From NCBI GenBank assembly GCA_963575645.1, contig OY754469.1, positions 36,538,753-36,602,752 of the forward strand: a stretch of 64,000 nt of DNA. Direction: 5' to 3'. The notes under the pieces are model-generated. The model had not been told where the DNA came from. It searched no databases and was given only the letters and a program-made list of their open reading frames with translations. Below are positions 53,432 through 64,000 of the stretch, piece by piece; the stretch's first letter is position 1, and every line of letters begins with the position of its first letter. Source of the stretch: Xanthostigma xanthostigma. Taxonomy: Eukaryota; Arthropoda; Insecta; Raphidioptera; Raphidiidae. The translations under genes and the position numbers were made by a program.

Positions 53432-53471
53432 AATATACTTATTTGTGAGTACAATACTTAGAATAACATAT

Positions 53472-53560
53472 ACATAAACGTAGCGCGTTATGTGGCCGAG
53501 CGGTTTAGTGCGTCTCCCTTAAAAATATAAGGTGGATGATTTGACTTCAGGCAACGTCAG
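53472..53560 (+). repeat. tRNA-Ser/Leu-like SINE head
   Basis: TGTGGCCGAGCGGTTTAGTG followed by CGTCTCCCTT is a clear box A region of a type II (Ser/Leu-like) tRNA, but box B (TGATTTGACTTC) is eroded and the arms do not close. An AT-rich body follows. Relic or SINE. Confidence 0.45.
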
Positions 53561-53661
53561 TATTGATATATTTTCTTTTTACTGATGATTTTTTTTATAT
53601 TTTATATAAATAAATAAAAAATACTAATAATAATTTCGTTTTTTTTTGTGAATATGTAACT

Positions 53662-53975
53662 ACAGTCAAACCTGTGTGAGTGAGAACTGGGTAAGCGAGA
53701 AAACTCTCTAAGTGAGAGTAATTGCCAGGTACCGTCTTTGTAACTCTCTAAAACCTCTATAAGGGAGAAACCGAAACGTCTGTAAGAGAAAGACGTTTTT
53801 CACTCATGGACCTCTATAAATGAGACTACTACTTGCCTGTTAGTCTATAAGCGATAGTTGAACGTATTAATAGTTTCGTGAAATTTAAAATGAGTCATAA
53901 ATAGCTGAGCTATAACTAACATTGTTTTTGTATAGTTTTCTCTATAAGTGAGAAAGGCCACTCCTGTATAGTGGC
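53662..53975. mobile_element. pogo/Tigger-like repeat with CTCTAAGTGAGA motifs
   Basis: Starts TACAGTCAAACCTGTGTGAG and repeats variants of AAGTGAGA and CTCTATAAGTGAGA on the plus strand and in CTCAT form. These are typical of pogo-type MITE ends. The right end is not well defined. Confidence 0.45.
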
Positions 53976-54109
53976 GTAACAATAGGGTGCCAGAACGGGC
54001 AAAATCCCACCGGCCCTCGGCCGGAGGGGGCCACCTGACCGAGAAGTCTGTGAGCACAGGAGGATCCTAACATTTAGTAAAATTTATTAGTTTTGTATTC
54101 GATTCATTT

Positions 54110-54160
54110 AAATCTTTGATTAACGTCTGATTAGTACTCTTCAATAAATAAAATTATCGA
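54110..54160 (+). mobile_element. Truncated family A end
   Basis: AAATCTTTGATTAACGTCTG through AATTATCGAC, then unrelated sequence; same kind of remnant as at 12475. Confidence 0.6.
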
Positions 54161-54254
54161 CGCACCTCGTTTTCAGCTAGTTGACGGTTTCGTTACGTCG
54201 ACGCCAAAAAACGTCAACGACCCACCACTAGAATGTACGAGAATATACTATACT

Positions 54255-54721
54255 AGCCGTTACCCGTGGTTTCGCACGCGATTGAGACGAAACTCTTTTC
54301 TCGACGTAGACGTCCCTAAATAATTTCAAAAATGATGACATTCACGTGATCAACGTCCTGACAACCCTTGAAAATGACACCCATGTTGATTTTTAGACTA
54401 TTTTCCTTTTTTCACACTCTGAAGAGGTTGTTTCTGAAAAAACATGAAACACGTGTTTATTTATTTGTTGAAACAAGTTAGTAATCCTCCGCATTTTCGA
54501 ATTGATACATCTATCTTATATGATTTCTCCATTTAATTTTGAACCCCCGTTATACCCTTTTAGGGATTGAATTTTCAAAAACCTGTTCTTAGCGGATGCC
54601 TACCTCATAATAACTGTCTGTATGCCAAATTTCAGCCCAATCGGTCCACTGGTTTGAGCTGTGTGTTGATAGATCAGTCAACCAGTCAGTCAGTCACGAT
54701 TTTCCTTTTATATATTTAGAT
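54255..54721 (+). mobile_element. Non-autonomous retroelement fragment
   Basis: Starts CTAGCCGTTACCCGTGGTTT and ends with CAGTCAGTCAGTCACGATTT and TTTATATATTTAGAT, a frequent insect retroelement design. The P-type transposon is inserted at its very 3' end. Confidence 0.5.
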
Positions 54722-54887
54722 CACAGAACTGGTATTACCTAGAAGCCGTATATCTATGTCTATAGCGTAAGTCAAGGTATGTCCTAGTATGTCATGTTTG
54801 TAAGTACGAACGGCAGTCTGCTTATACCAGTGAACGAGTAAACATCTCTAAGTATTTGACGTACAACGTGAAAATTCTTTTAAAAAA

Positions 54888-57800
54888 ATGGTTAGATGTG
54901 CAGTTATAAGTTGTAAAAGTGACAGTGGAGTATTTTCAAAGCAAAAAGGCGACATAAGTTTCTTTAGGTAAGTAAGAAATATTAATTTTATAAATGTATG
55001 TTGAATGTCATTCCGCTATGGCAGCCATGACAGTTTTGATGCTTGTACACAGAGTCGGACTGAGCACATGTTGTGTTTGTTTTAGTATTATTTATAAAAT
55101 AATATTGATTTTATTAACACAATTATTATTATATTGTTATTAATCTAATAATTATTAATTAAATAATCAATCTAATAATGAAATTTTATATTACAAAGTA
55201 TTTTTAGTTATTTTTTTTCCAATTACATATTTCGGTTTTTTCACAAATTTTTTCATCTTGGGTTGAGTAAAGTAAGGTAGTTCTTAGGAATGTGATCAAA
55301 TTTAAATAGAAAGTGCCTCTTAAATTTTGTGTTCTAAACATTAGCAATAAATAAATGAAAGGATAAATTATTATTTTGATACATTTTCAATTTGTAAAAA
55401 CTCATTGTAAATGATATTTGCTTGTTACATATGGTGAAGAGTATATATTTGACATATCATGTGCTACCTTATTTGGAACCGACTATATGAATGAAACTCA
55501 TGTCACATTATTTATTGTAGATTTCCAAAAGATCCAGAAAGGAAAATATTATGGGTCAATGCTACTGGCCGCAGAAGCTGGGTGCCATCGAAGTGGAATT
55601 ACATCTGCTCTCGCCATTTTGAAGAAAAATATACATATTTGACTAAAAGTGGCCTTCGTCGGGTTCAACTAAATGCTGTACCAAGTTTAAATTTATCAGG
55701 AAATGTTGAGGCTATTTCAGATAGTGAAGAAATTACTGAATGTCAACTAGGAACCTCAACATCGACGGATTTAGAGCAAATTTCAACTAAGATGACGTCA
55801 GAATTAGATGAATGGTCATCAACATTCGTGAGCATGGATCGGCCGTCAACATCCATGAGCATGGATCGGCCGTCAACATCCATGAGCATGGACCGGCCGT
55901 CAACATCAATGAGCATGGATCGGCCGTCAACATCAATGAGCATGGATCGGCCGTCAACATCCATGAGCATGGACCGATCGTCAACACCCCTTAAACGGCC
56001 CCACTCTACAATGTCAAGCTCACTCAATGATCAAGATTATGAAGTATCGTTGGATGATACTCCTCGAAAAAAAAAATTAAAATCCTCGATACATCGATTG
56101 ACGATTCTTTGTAACCGGCGTAAAAAAACGATTAATCGATTGTACCAAAAATCGCTTCGGCAGAAAAAAAAAATATTCACGCTAGAAAATATGTTGCAGT
56201 CTTTGCAAAAACAAAAACTGCTTCAAGAAAGTGAATTTTTAATGGTCAGTAATTTGGCTGATAATCTAAAGGTAAAAGAGCTACTGAAAAGACAAATTGA
56301 AAAGAAAAAAGGTATACCTTTGAAAAAAGCGTATTCGGAGGAACTACGCTCATTTGCATTAACGCTTCATTTTTATTCGCCGAAAGCATATGAATATGTG
56401 CGGCAGACATTTGATACTTGCTTACCGCATGCTGCAACGTTAAGAAAATGGTATCAGAGTTTCGACGGATCTCCGGGATTTACAACAGAAGCGTTCAAAG
56501 CATTAAAATTAAAAGCTGATGCTACTGATCATAAGATTTTATGTAATTTGGCATTAGACGAGATGGCAATACGAAAAAGAGTCCAATGGGATGGTAAGTC
56601 ATATCATGGGTATGTCGACATGGGCACTGGAATACAAGGAGATGACGTTAACGTTGCTAAGGAGGCTTTAGTGTTTTTAATTACTGCCATCAATGGAAGT
56701 TGGAAATTGCCCGTTGCCTACTTTTTGGTCGACGGTGTAAGTGGAGATCAACGAGCAGAATTAATTAAACAATGCTTGGAAAAAATTGCTGATACAGGCA
56801 TACAGGTTGTATCGTTAACTTGTGATGGGTGTCCAGCAAATGTAAGCATGTTACACTACTTGGGTTGTGTAATAAAAGAAAATTTGCTATCGGTATTTTC
56901 TAATCCCTCAGACGGAAAAGATATAGCAGTTTTCTTGGACGCTTGTCACATGCTAAAGTTAATACGTAATTGTTTCGAGTCAAAAAAATATTTCATCGAT
57001 CAGGATGGTAACAAAGTAGATTGGAACTATTTAGTCAAACTAAATAATTTACAAGAGCGGGAAAGTTTTCACTTCGCTAATAAATTAAGGCGACAACATA
57101 TTTGCTTTCAAAACAACAAAATGAAAGTCAAATATGCTAGTCAATTATTTAGTAAAAGTGTTGCAGAAGCTTTAACCTTCTGCGATGAGACTTTAAAACT
57201 TATCGAGTTTTCAAATGTTAAAGCAACAGCGAATTTTATTCTGATTATTAATAATCTTTTTGATATTCTCAATTCAAGAAATTTGAAACATTTTGATTTT
57301 AAACAACCATTATGTAAAAGAAATCAGGGTAAAATCTTTGAATATTTAGAATACGCCAAAAAATATTTACAAGGTCTTAAGACAGTAGATAATATTCCTT
57401 TAATTAAAACGAATAGAAAATTAGGATTCTTAGGATTTTTAACATGTATTGAAAGTTGCAAAACTTTATATAAAAATTTAATTGAAGGGGATATTTTGAA
57501 GTTTTTGCCCTTATATAAATGTAGTCAAGACCATTTAGAATTATTTTTTGGCAACATACGGCAGCATGGCGGATTAAATAATAATCCTACTGCACAGCAA
57601 TTTAAAGGTATATACCGAAAAATGTTGACTCACATGGAACTTAAAGCTTCTTTCTCGGGAAACTGTATACCTTTAGATCAACTATCTGTTTTGAATTGCC
57701 AATCAGCAGTTGACAGAATTAATAGTACTTCCGAAATTTATCGTTCTATTGTGACTGATGAAGAATCTGAATTTCTATGTGATTTAAATATAAGATGTGA

Positions 57801-58341
57801 TAACCTCGAATTTTCTGCTGCTAGCGAACAAATAATTACGTACATTGCTGGAAATGTAGTGATGAATTTAATGAAAAAAATCAAATGTGAACCTTGTATT
57901 TGCAGTTTATATTCAGATAAAAAAATATTTATGCATAATTTAATTATATTAAAAGATAAAGGAGGCTTGACATACCCTTCAGAAGACGTTATAAAAATTT
58001 GTAAAGCAAGCGAAAGCATTATTAAAAAAATATTTATTATTGCAGGGAATGTGAGAACACTTACACCAAAAAATAAAATATCGATAGTGTCAAAGGTTTT
58101 AAAATCATTACTAGGGACTAATATATTCTCCGATCTTTATGTTCACCAGTTTGATCAATATCCACAAAATAATAACCATATTGTAGAATTAATTAGAGCC
58201 ATTGCCGATAAGTACGTAGATATTAGATTACATTTTTTAACAAAACAAATCAGTTTTGTAGATAGCAAGCGGCAATTATATAATAAATTAACTTTATTTA
58301 AAGGCAATTCATTTTTCTCATTTAGGTACGCGCATGACTAA
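54888..58341 (+). CDS. P-type (THAP9-like) transposase, two exons, 966 aa
   Basis: Exon 1 is 54888-54967 and exon 2 is 55521-58341, joined across a 553-bp GT-AG intron (donor GTAAGTAAG, acceptor TTATTGTAG); the phase restores Arg27. The protein catalyses cut-and-paste transposition in the nucleus. Residues 1 to about 85 form a THAP zinc finger: Cys4, Cys9, Cys56, His59 (C-x4-C-x46-C-x2-H), with the AVP motif after it. Next comes a Ser/Met-rich linker of 9-residue repeats (STSMSMDRP), a basic PRKKKLKSS patch and a probable coiled coil. The RNase H-like core shows Asp373 (LALDEMAI), Asp462 (TCDGCPAN) and SQDHLELFFG with Asp697 and Glu700, matching the spacing style of P-element catalytic residues. 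The ANKLRRQHICFQNNKMKVK segment matches the insertion domain. No stops or frameshifts, so it may be active. Confidence 0.85.
54968..55520 (+). other. Intron of the P-type transposase gene
   Basis: GT-AG intron, AT-rich. It begins GTAAGTAAG right after the THAP segment ending SFF and ends TTTATTGTAG. Without its removal the THAP finger lacks its first two Cys. Confidence 0.75.
55828..55985 (+). repeat. In-frame 27-bp minisatellite in the transposase
   Basis: About 5.5 copies of a unit encoding STSMSMDRP (CATGAGCATGGATCGGCCGT core). Small open frames in other phases here are shadows of this array. Confidence 0.85.
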
Positions 58342-58739
58342 TATCTGATTATTTAGATTGATTTGATTGTTAAAAATTACTTTAAATTAAATAAATAAAT
58401 GTTATAATTCACATTATTTCGAAATGTTATTATTTTTGACAAATTGCAAGATAATTTTTATTATTTCTAGATCAACTTCTAGAGATGATTAAAATTACCT
58501 TTTTATATTATAAAGTCAATATAAACCTTAAATTTAAAAGTTTTAAAATCATTTATATTATTAATAAATAATAATTAAAAATATAAATGATTTTAAAAAC
58601 CCTAAGGATCTTGAACTGAATTTCTTAGGGTTTTTAAGGCTTCGGCCGAAGGTTGTGGTGATAGCCGATTAATCGGTTTCGGCTAGGAATCGACCTTCAG
58701 TCAGACCACAGAAATACCAGTTCTGTGGATCACACACTA

Positions 58740-59080
58740 CTTATACCGGGTATCCTAAAAGTCTGGACTGCTGAACCGATTTCAATTTTTTTTTTCACTG
58801 GTCGATAGGTGATACTTTGCTTTATGACATAGGCTATAATATAATAATTGGCTGAGCAATGTTTTATGTTTTAATAAAATTCGAGCGAACGAGGAAAGCG
58901 AGTGAGTAATGTATTAATAAAATATAAAGATACCAAAGTTTTAAGAAACTTAGATTTTTATTAGGTCAGCCATGTGTATGAAAACTACTGTCATGTACCA
59001 CAGAACGCTTTGTACAGTTTGAAACCAATCATATATCAAAATATACGTGGGCGAAGCCACGGGTAACCGCTAGTAATAAA
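58740..59080 (-). mobile_element. Non-autonomous retroelement fragment
   Basis: The minus strand starts ACTAGCGGTTACCCGTGGCT and continues TCGCCCACGTATATTTTG, the same type of end as at 54255 but in opposite orientation. Interior matches common insect retroelement sequence. Confidence 0.45.
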
Positions 59081-59870
59081 TAAAATAAAGTTTCTGTTAA
59101 AGAACTGTTTTATTTTTTTATAATACCTACTTTAATATTTGCAAAAACAGATTTTCACAGATATCATCGTTACATTATGTATAGTTTTAAAACTTAACAT
59201 TTTAATCATAAATGACGTCAAAAATAACTGAAAACTCCCCTCTAAAACTAAAATCAAACAAAATAAAGTTTTTCAAAATTCAAGTCCTTTGGACTATACG
59301 ACATAAAAAGACGTACACAACGTGAGTATATAAGATGCTCAGTTGACGCTATCGCGCCTAATAAAAATCCTGAATACGTCTCTGATATATCACGTGCTGC
59401 AATGTTACCGCTTGCACCCCGCTTCTTCTTATGAAAGATCTGCCTAAAAGCTATCATTACACGCATTCTAGTCCATACCAGTTCTGTGATTTAGATATAC
59501 GTTGTCCAATGTCAAAAGCTTGCACGTCGTGTTTTTCGAAAGCGTGCAGGTTGACCTTAAAAGCAACATTTCATTTCCATCTCGCTGAACACCTATCGTT
59601 TATTGCTGCGACTTAATCTACCTAGATAAGATAAACTGTCAAAACTAACGTTGCACGTTCGGTTACACACAGCAGCAAGCGTTCACTTTGCTGACTGCTG
59701 CTTTGCCGATCGTTTGTCCGGGGTCACGAGGGGTCGCCGAACCACTATAACTGCACACCGCGGTATAACATCTGGCACTACTGGTTTCTTGTTAGCAACT
59801 GAACTCTAATCAAGATCCTTGACTAACAATGAAAGAAAAACTCGGGTCGCAGCGACAAATCCTGTCGACA
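59081..59870. other. Intergenic DNA
   Basis: No supported gene. Near 59835-59875 is another AAACTCGGGTCGCAGC / CTGTCGACAATA repeat fragment. Confidence 0.35.
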
Positions 59871-59883
59871 ATATATAGTAGAC

Positions 59884-60790
59884 TAATGGTTTGTCCCGGT
59901 TTCACCCGGGTGCGATAATTCTGTAAAAACATAATAGTGAAAAAGGGAGCCAAGTTCAATATTCAATAAAAAAAGAATTGAGATCTAAAAGGGTGCCAAA
60001 TTTCACTTGGCAAGTTTTAGTGTTTCTTGACTCCCTTTTCCAGATTTATGTTTTTGATGGGATATCATTACTTTTTGTAAAGAAATTATTAATAATATTT
60101 ATCATTCAAAATGATTTGTAAAATTAATCTTTTTTCCTGTAGGTACCTATAGTTTTCTATTTTGAAAGGCGCTAGGTGTTAATAAAAATCGATTGCTTAT
60201 AAATAGTTAGTCTTAATAAATTCAGTGTTTTCTGATTTTTTCCTTTTTTCCAATTAACTAGCTGGACGTCAAATTTCAACTTTCTAGGTCATCTGGAAGT
60301 GGGTTAAGTTTTTGATCTATACGTAAGTGAGTGAGTCAGTCAGATGAAAATGCCGATTTTTAGACATTAATATCTTAATAACCGTTTGAGCTGTATTTAT
60401 GAAATTTGGGGTTCTAGTTAATCTAAGGTGTTTTAACAAATAAACCAAATTTCAAGTGTTTATGTTAAATAGGTTTTGAGCTATTAAGGGGTGAAAGGTG
60501 GCTCCAAATGATTCGTACAATATAAAAGCTGCTGCTTCCTTTTTCTTTGTTGAACTTGGCTTGACACGCTGCCTAGATTTCATTTGCGCCCCGGCGTCTG
60601 AACTAATAGATTTGAGCGAATTCTAACAGATGTCGCTACTTGGTACTAATACAGTTTTTTTTTGTTTGCTTCTAAACTAATAGCTTTGAGTAGATTCTAT
60701 CAGATGTCGTTACATGTTACTAAAACAATCTTTTTAAGAAAACATCGTAATTTTGTACAACATAGCCTTATAGCGTAAGTTGCACAAAGC
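59884..60790 (+). mobile_element. U-family element with short GAACTAATAG minisatellite
   Basis: Starts ACTAATGGTTTGTCCCGG with TTTCACCCGGGTGCGATAAT, contains two units of CTGAACTAATAGATTTGAG / CTAAACTAATAGCTTTGAG, and ends near TATAGCGTAAGTTGCAC. Longer than the other copies, with interior sequence absent from them. Confidence 0.5.
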
Positions 60791-61349
60791 AATTTTGTGA
60801 ACCTACTGGTTTCGAAGAATTGAGAGACAATATTATACATTGTATTAACGCAATAGCGTGAAAGCTTCCGTGATCTGATCAAACGTCATATTACTGGTAT
60901 ATAATATTCAAGTATTAGCTCGGCCATTAACCATCAAAAGCTCTCAATAAAGCTCTCGAATCTGAAGTATTTCGTTCCTCAAATATCACTTAATAGATGA
61001 GTGGTTTATTACTGCACGAGAACGCAATATCAAAACACGATAAGCCCCCTCTAACACAGAGTGCATCGCTTTTGACTGGGGATTCATGCCTTCGTGGATG
61101 CATTACACTACATACTACAGGGGTGTCCAGGTGAAAATTTTCGACGCATTTCATTGTTCTGCCCCTTGGATTAGAAACTTGGAAACTTTCGAGGGATTGG
61201 ATAATAGATAGTGGGACATAACCTAGGGCATACGTGCTATTCGCTTCTAGCTGCTTCCGCTATTATTTTATATAACACCCCTAATTTCCAGACGGATTCA
61301 CAACAAAGATCACATTCTAAGCATTGTGATATAAGAAAGTATTAAAAAA
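60791..61349. other. Intergenic DNA
   Basis: No supported gene or boundary. Confidence 0.35.
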
Positions 61350-61350
61350 A

Positions 61351-61570
61351 TGGATTTATGATCATAAATCCACTTCCTAAAGAGTGGCTTGGGGAAGGTG
61401 CAATTGGTCAAAAATTTTTGCCACTGGTATTTCCCGGTCATTTGGCTCTAACAGAACCTAAGAACGAAGCGGCAGATATTTTTTTTTAATTTTTACCGTT
61501 TTTTTTACCCCCTTTGAAATTTTTTATACTTCCTTTAAAATGGGTCCAGATTCCGCCTATATATCATAGA
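61351..61570 (-). mobile_element. Dispersed element with GGCGGAATCTG end (partial)
   Basis: Inverted relative to 8855-9270: TGGCTCTAACAGAACCTAAG then ATTCCGCCTATATATCA. Confidence 0.5.
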
Positions 61571-62039
61571 AGAAAAAATGCTCTAAATTACTTAAATAGC
61601 TTACGTACCAAGCGGCAGAAGGTTGGGACGACATCCTTTTTTTACGCGTCAGCTCCCTGACTATATAGCACAAGTAAAAGGAAAAATCCGAAAACCGAAA
61701 ACTTTCAGTTACATCACAAAAAAATAATGTTTTTAAACCGTAACAACAGTTCTAATACAAAGCAAGTGTCCGCTACCGGTGCGTTTATACAGCACAATAT
61801 GAGAACTCTCGCATACAACACGGTACTACAATTAGGCTATCAGATATAGCCACGAGCTATAATACAGTTTAGTAGTCCATCTGAACTCATTGCAATTACA
61901 CGCAAACTGACCGCGATGTTTGTCGATGTATAGGACCAACAGTTTTCCAACGGCTAAGCGGGAAAAATCTTCGAGACTCGATTCTCGTAATGGACGAACT
62001 GTTTACATACCTACAAGTTTGTACGGAAGCCTCGGTATG

Positions 62040-62215
62040 CGAGTCCGACTTGACCTGTATCGTGCTCACAGACAAACAGATGCACAGAGTTTTCCAAAAG
62101 TAGGTTTTTTGGATTCGGGGGACCTCAAAACGAAAAAGTATTGTCAAATTTTGGAAAATGAACTTTGATCTAAATTAGTACCGTTCCCCACTTGTGGTGT
62201 CGGAATGGTAAAAAA
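62040..62215. mobile_element. Dispersed repeat ending in CATTCC hairpin
   Basis: GACCTGTATCGTGCTCACAG, GATTCGGGGGACCTCAAAAC and the terminal ACCGTTCCCC...CGGAATGGTA hairpin match the repeat at 23410-23720. Confidence 0.5.
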
Positions 62216-62707
62216 TAATTATCAAAATCGGACTACTCTGTAAAAAGTTATGCGTGGTCATACATAAATAAAAAAAAAAAACAAAAAAAAAATATACGCG
62301 TCGAATTGAGAACCTCCTCCGTTTTTGTTTTTCGTCGGTTAAAAAATGGGACAAAACAATTTTAGTGATACGAACAATGCCTGAAATCGCCGTCGATGAA
62401 ACTGGTTTCGCAGTTTAATTTTACAGTAACGAGCGAAAATGTTTTGAAAATGACGACCATAGAAATCCAACAAGCAGAGCATAAATGATGATATATTGCC
62501 TGACGGACGCAATCAACTGCCGTAGTCAGGCGTCGGGTTCATTTCATAGCGGCGGCGCTTCGCCCCAACATCATGAACAAAGACGTAGACGTACTCCGCG
62601 CGACTACTTTTTATTGCCGTCTTTAATAACCATTCTACATTTTATTAGATCTAAGGACGTATCACATAACTGTTTATGTTGTATTTTTAGTGGGAAATGG
62701 TACAATA

Positions 62708-62994
62708 CGCGCCACGGATCTAAATGGTTCGGAAGTTAGTCACAAACAGTGTCGCAAAGGAACATTTTAGAGCCGTTGAGACTCCCACCACCTCCCAGCT
62801 ACCTGCACGGAACGTGCGCTCGTCGGTGATTGGCCATGATCGCTCGTTGCTTTTGTCACTTGTCGAGTACGCTATTGTCAAGTTGTTATTGTTATTTTAG
62901 TTTTGTTGAATTGCCAGTTTGTAGTTTTTCAACAGACTACAAGCGCAAGCCCACATTCGCATCTAACTTCCGAGCCTTTTAGATTCGTGGCGCG
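62708..62994. mobile_element. MITE with CGCGCCACG terminal inverted repeats (copy 2)
   Basis: TIRs start CGCGCCACGGATCTAAATGG; TA on each side (62706-62707 and 62995-62996). In copy 2 the symmetry extends outward over GGTACAATA on both sides. Interior is shared with 6913-7225 in the opposite orientation. Confidence 0.7.
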
Positions 62995-62996
62995 TA

Positions 62997-63560
62997 TTGT
63001 ACCTACTAGTTGAGGGTCAAAAATCTCTTTACAAAATTTTACAATATTTTTTCGTTTTGAGGTTTCCGGAGCCAAAAACCACATTTTTGGAAAAACTGTG
63101 CGTCTGTTTGTTTGTGAGCACGATACAGGTCAAACGGATGAGAGGATTGAAACCAAATTTTAGGAGGATGTTTGGTATGCAAAAATGCAGAGCTCTATTG
63201 TTTTTGAGGAAAATCGGCGCATAGGTACGCAAAAGAGATATTATATGCTATAACGGTGTTTTTTATATAATAATGGTATAATTTTTATAACGGCTTATTT
63301 TTCTATTTATTTTTTCAAGAAAGTTTTGTTTAAAAAAATGTTTTCCTAAACTTTATAGTTTCGGTGATATTTTGAAAATAAAAAAATCAGCTGTTCTTTT
63401 GATTTGAAGATCTGTCAGAAATAAACAAGTTAAGCATGCTTTGAATAATTTGTTACATGACGTGGAACATATTATTGTGGTAAGCATGGAAACGAATAGC
63501 AAATATCATATTGAATACTAGTCATTAACCGCGTCACCTCAGAGATTTTATTTTCTTTAT
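62997..63560. mobile_element. Dispersed repeat
   Basis: Inverted relative to 23270-23640: GGTTTCCGGAGCCAAAAACC, GTTTGTGAGCACGATACAGG, GAAACCAAATTTTAGGAGGA. No gene. Confidence 0.5.
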
Positions 63561-64000
63561 TATACTATATCAAATGTCAACATTTTGAAGTTTATAAGTT
63601 ACACGAGACCATTGAGAACATTCTACGAAAAATTTCATCCATAAAAAATTCAAAATTGAAGACTGGACACGCCATTACTGGACATAAGCGCTTTTTGCGT
63701 TTTTATAGAAGATAAAAATGTAATGCACCTATACACAGCAAATATATTACCCTTATAAATTAATTAAATTTGGGTTGCGGGTCGTTCTTACGTAATAAAA
63801 GTTTATACGATTTTAATAATATAAATATGAAACAAAAGACAAACGCCGATGTAATATTGTTCGAAAAACAAACGAATGAATAAAATCTTTTTGTTACACT
63901 AATTTCAAATTTCATTAAAAACAGCTTATTCAGTGATTTGTAAATTGAAATAACAAAGTAAACACGGTAGTCTCGTATCATGTTTTCGAGGAGTAGAATA
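63561..64000. other. AT-rich end of window
   Basis: No gene or repeat boundary recognised. A 73-residue minus-strand frame has no motif. Confidence 0.35.

Larger units (their letters stand above)
54722..58727 (+). mobile_element. P-element/THAP9-type transposon, 4.0 kb, apparently complete
   Basis: Perfect 15-bp terminal inverted repeats CACAGAACTGGTATT (54722-54736; complement 58713-58727) bracket one transposase gene. Ends begin with CA like other P elements. The right flank is GATCACAC; the left flank reads GAT directly joined to CACAG, so the expected 8-bp duplication is not intact. It could be explained by loss of 5 bp within a CACA repeat at the left junction. The region 58570-58700 holds small hairpins (AAACCCTAAG...CTTAGGGTTT) before the right end. 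Confidence 0.8.

Noticed and set aside
55743..56027. 94-, 66- and 60-residue frames over the transposase minisatellite
   Set aside because: Alternative frames of the 27-bp repeat within the transposase gene.

Overview
This is an AT-rich, gene-poor eukaryotic nuclear window packed with transposon remnants. Spliced coding sequence, tRNA-headed short elements, hAT, pogo, Harbinger-like and P-type DNA transposons, Jockey/CR1-type retrotransposon tails and many foldback elements point to an arthropod, most likely an insect. I cannot name the order from sequence alone.

Only two convincing protein genes are present. (1) At 2945-3970 a single-exon gene encodes a 341-residue, Cys-rich, probably helical protein that I do not recognise. 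It has a well-placed TATA box and initiator and poly(A) signals. (2) At 54888-58341 lies a two-exon P-element/THAP9-type transposase, apparently intact (966 aa), with a THAP zinc finger and RNase H-like Asp, Asp and Asp-x2-Glu residues. Its transposon ends in 15-bp perfect inverted repeats (54722-58727). A third, weaker candidate is a GC-rich minus-strand exon near 10572-10770 with a strong splice donor. Relic coding pieces of non-LTR retrotransposons (29.2, 38.7 and 49.9 kb), a pogo-like transposase (11.8 kb) and a mariner/Tc1-like transposase (47.9 kb, perhaps 12.6 kb) are also present.

Layout: 0-6 kb holds foldback elements, the orphan gene and Penelope-like (PLE-like) family A elements; 6-13 kb holds MITEs, a Harbinger-like element with a duplicated left part, the exon candidate and a pogo MITE; 13-19 kb holds family C elements, hAT remnants and foldbacks; 19.2-20.8 kb is a 120-bp satellite; 21-29 kb is mixed dispersed repeats with two hAT MITEs; 29-38 kb is retrotransposon tails, a duplicated 644-bp block and minisatellite-bearing elements; 38-54 kb holds nested elements, LTR fragments and more PLE-like copies; 54-59 kb is the P-type transposon; 59-64 kb is dispersed repeats.

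The most interesting signal is a set of short non-autonomous elements in at least four sequence families (A-D). Families A, B and C share one architecture: inverted terminal blocks, a roughly 30-35 bp single-sided tail and 12-13 bp target duplications. Families A, B and D carry a minimal hammerhead-ribozyme-like core (CTGA-N-GA, stem II hairpin, GAAAC/T), often followed by a short self-complementary ACGT. This matches what is known of Penelope-like retroelements. No PLE reverse transcriptase is present, so all would have to be mobilised in trans.
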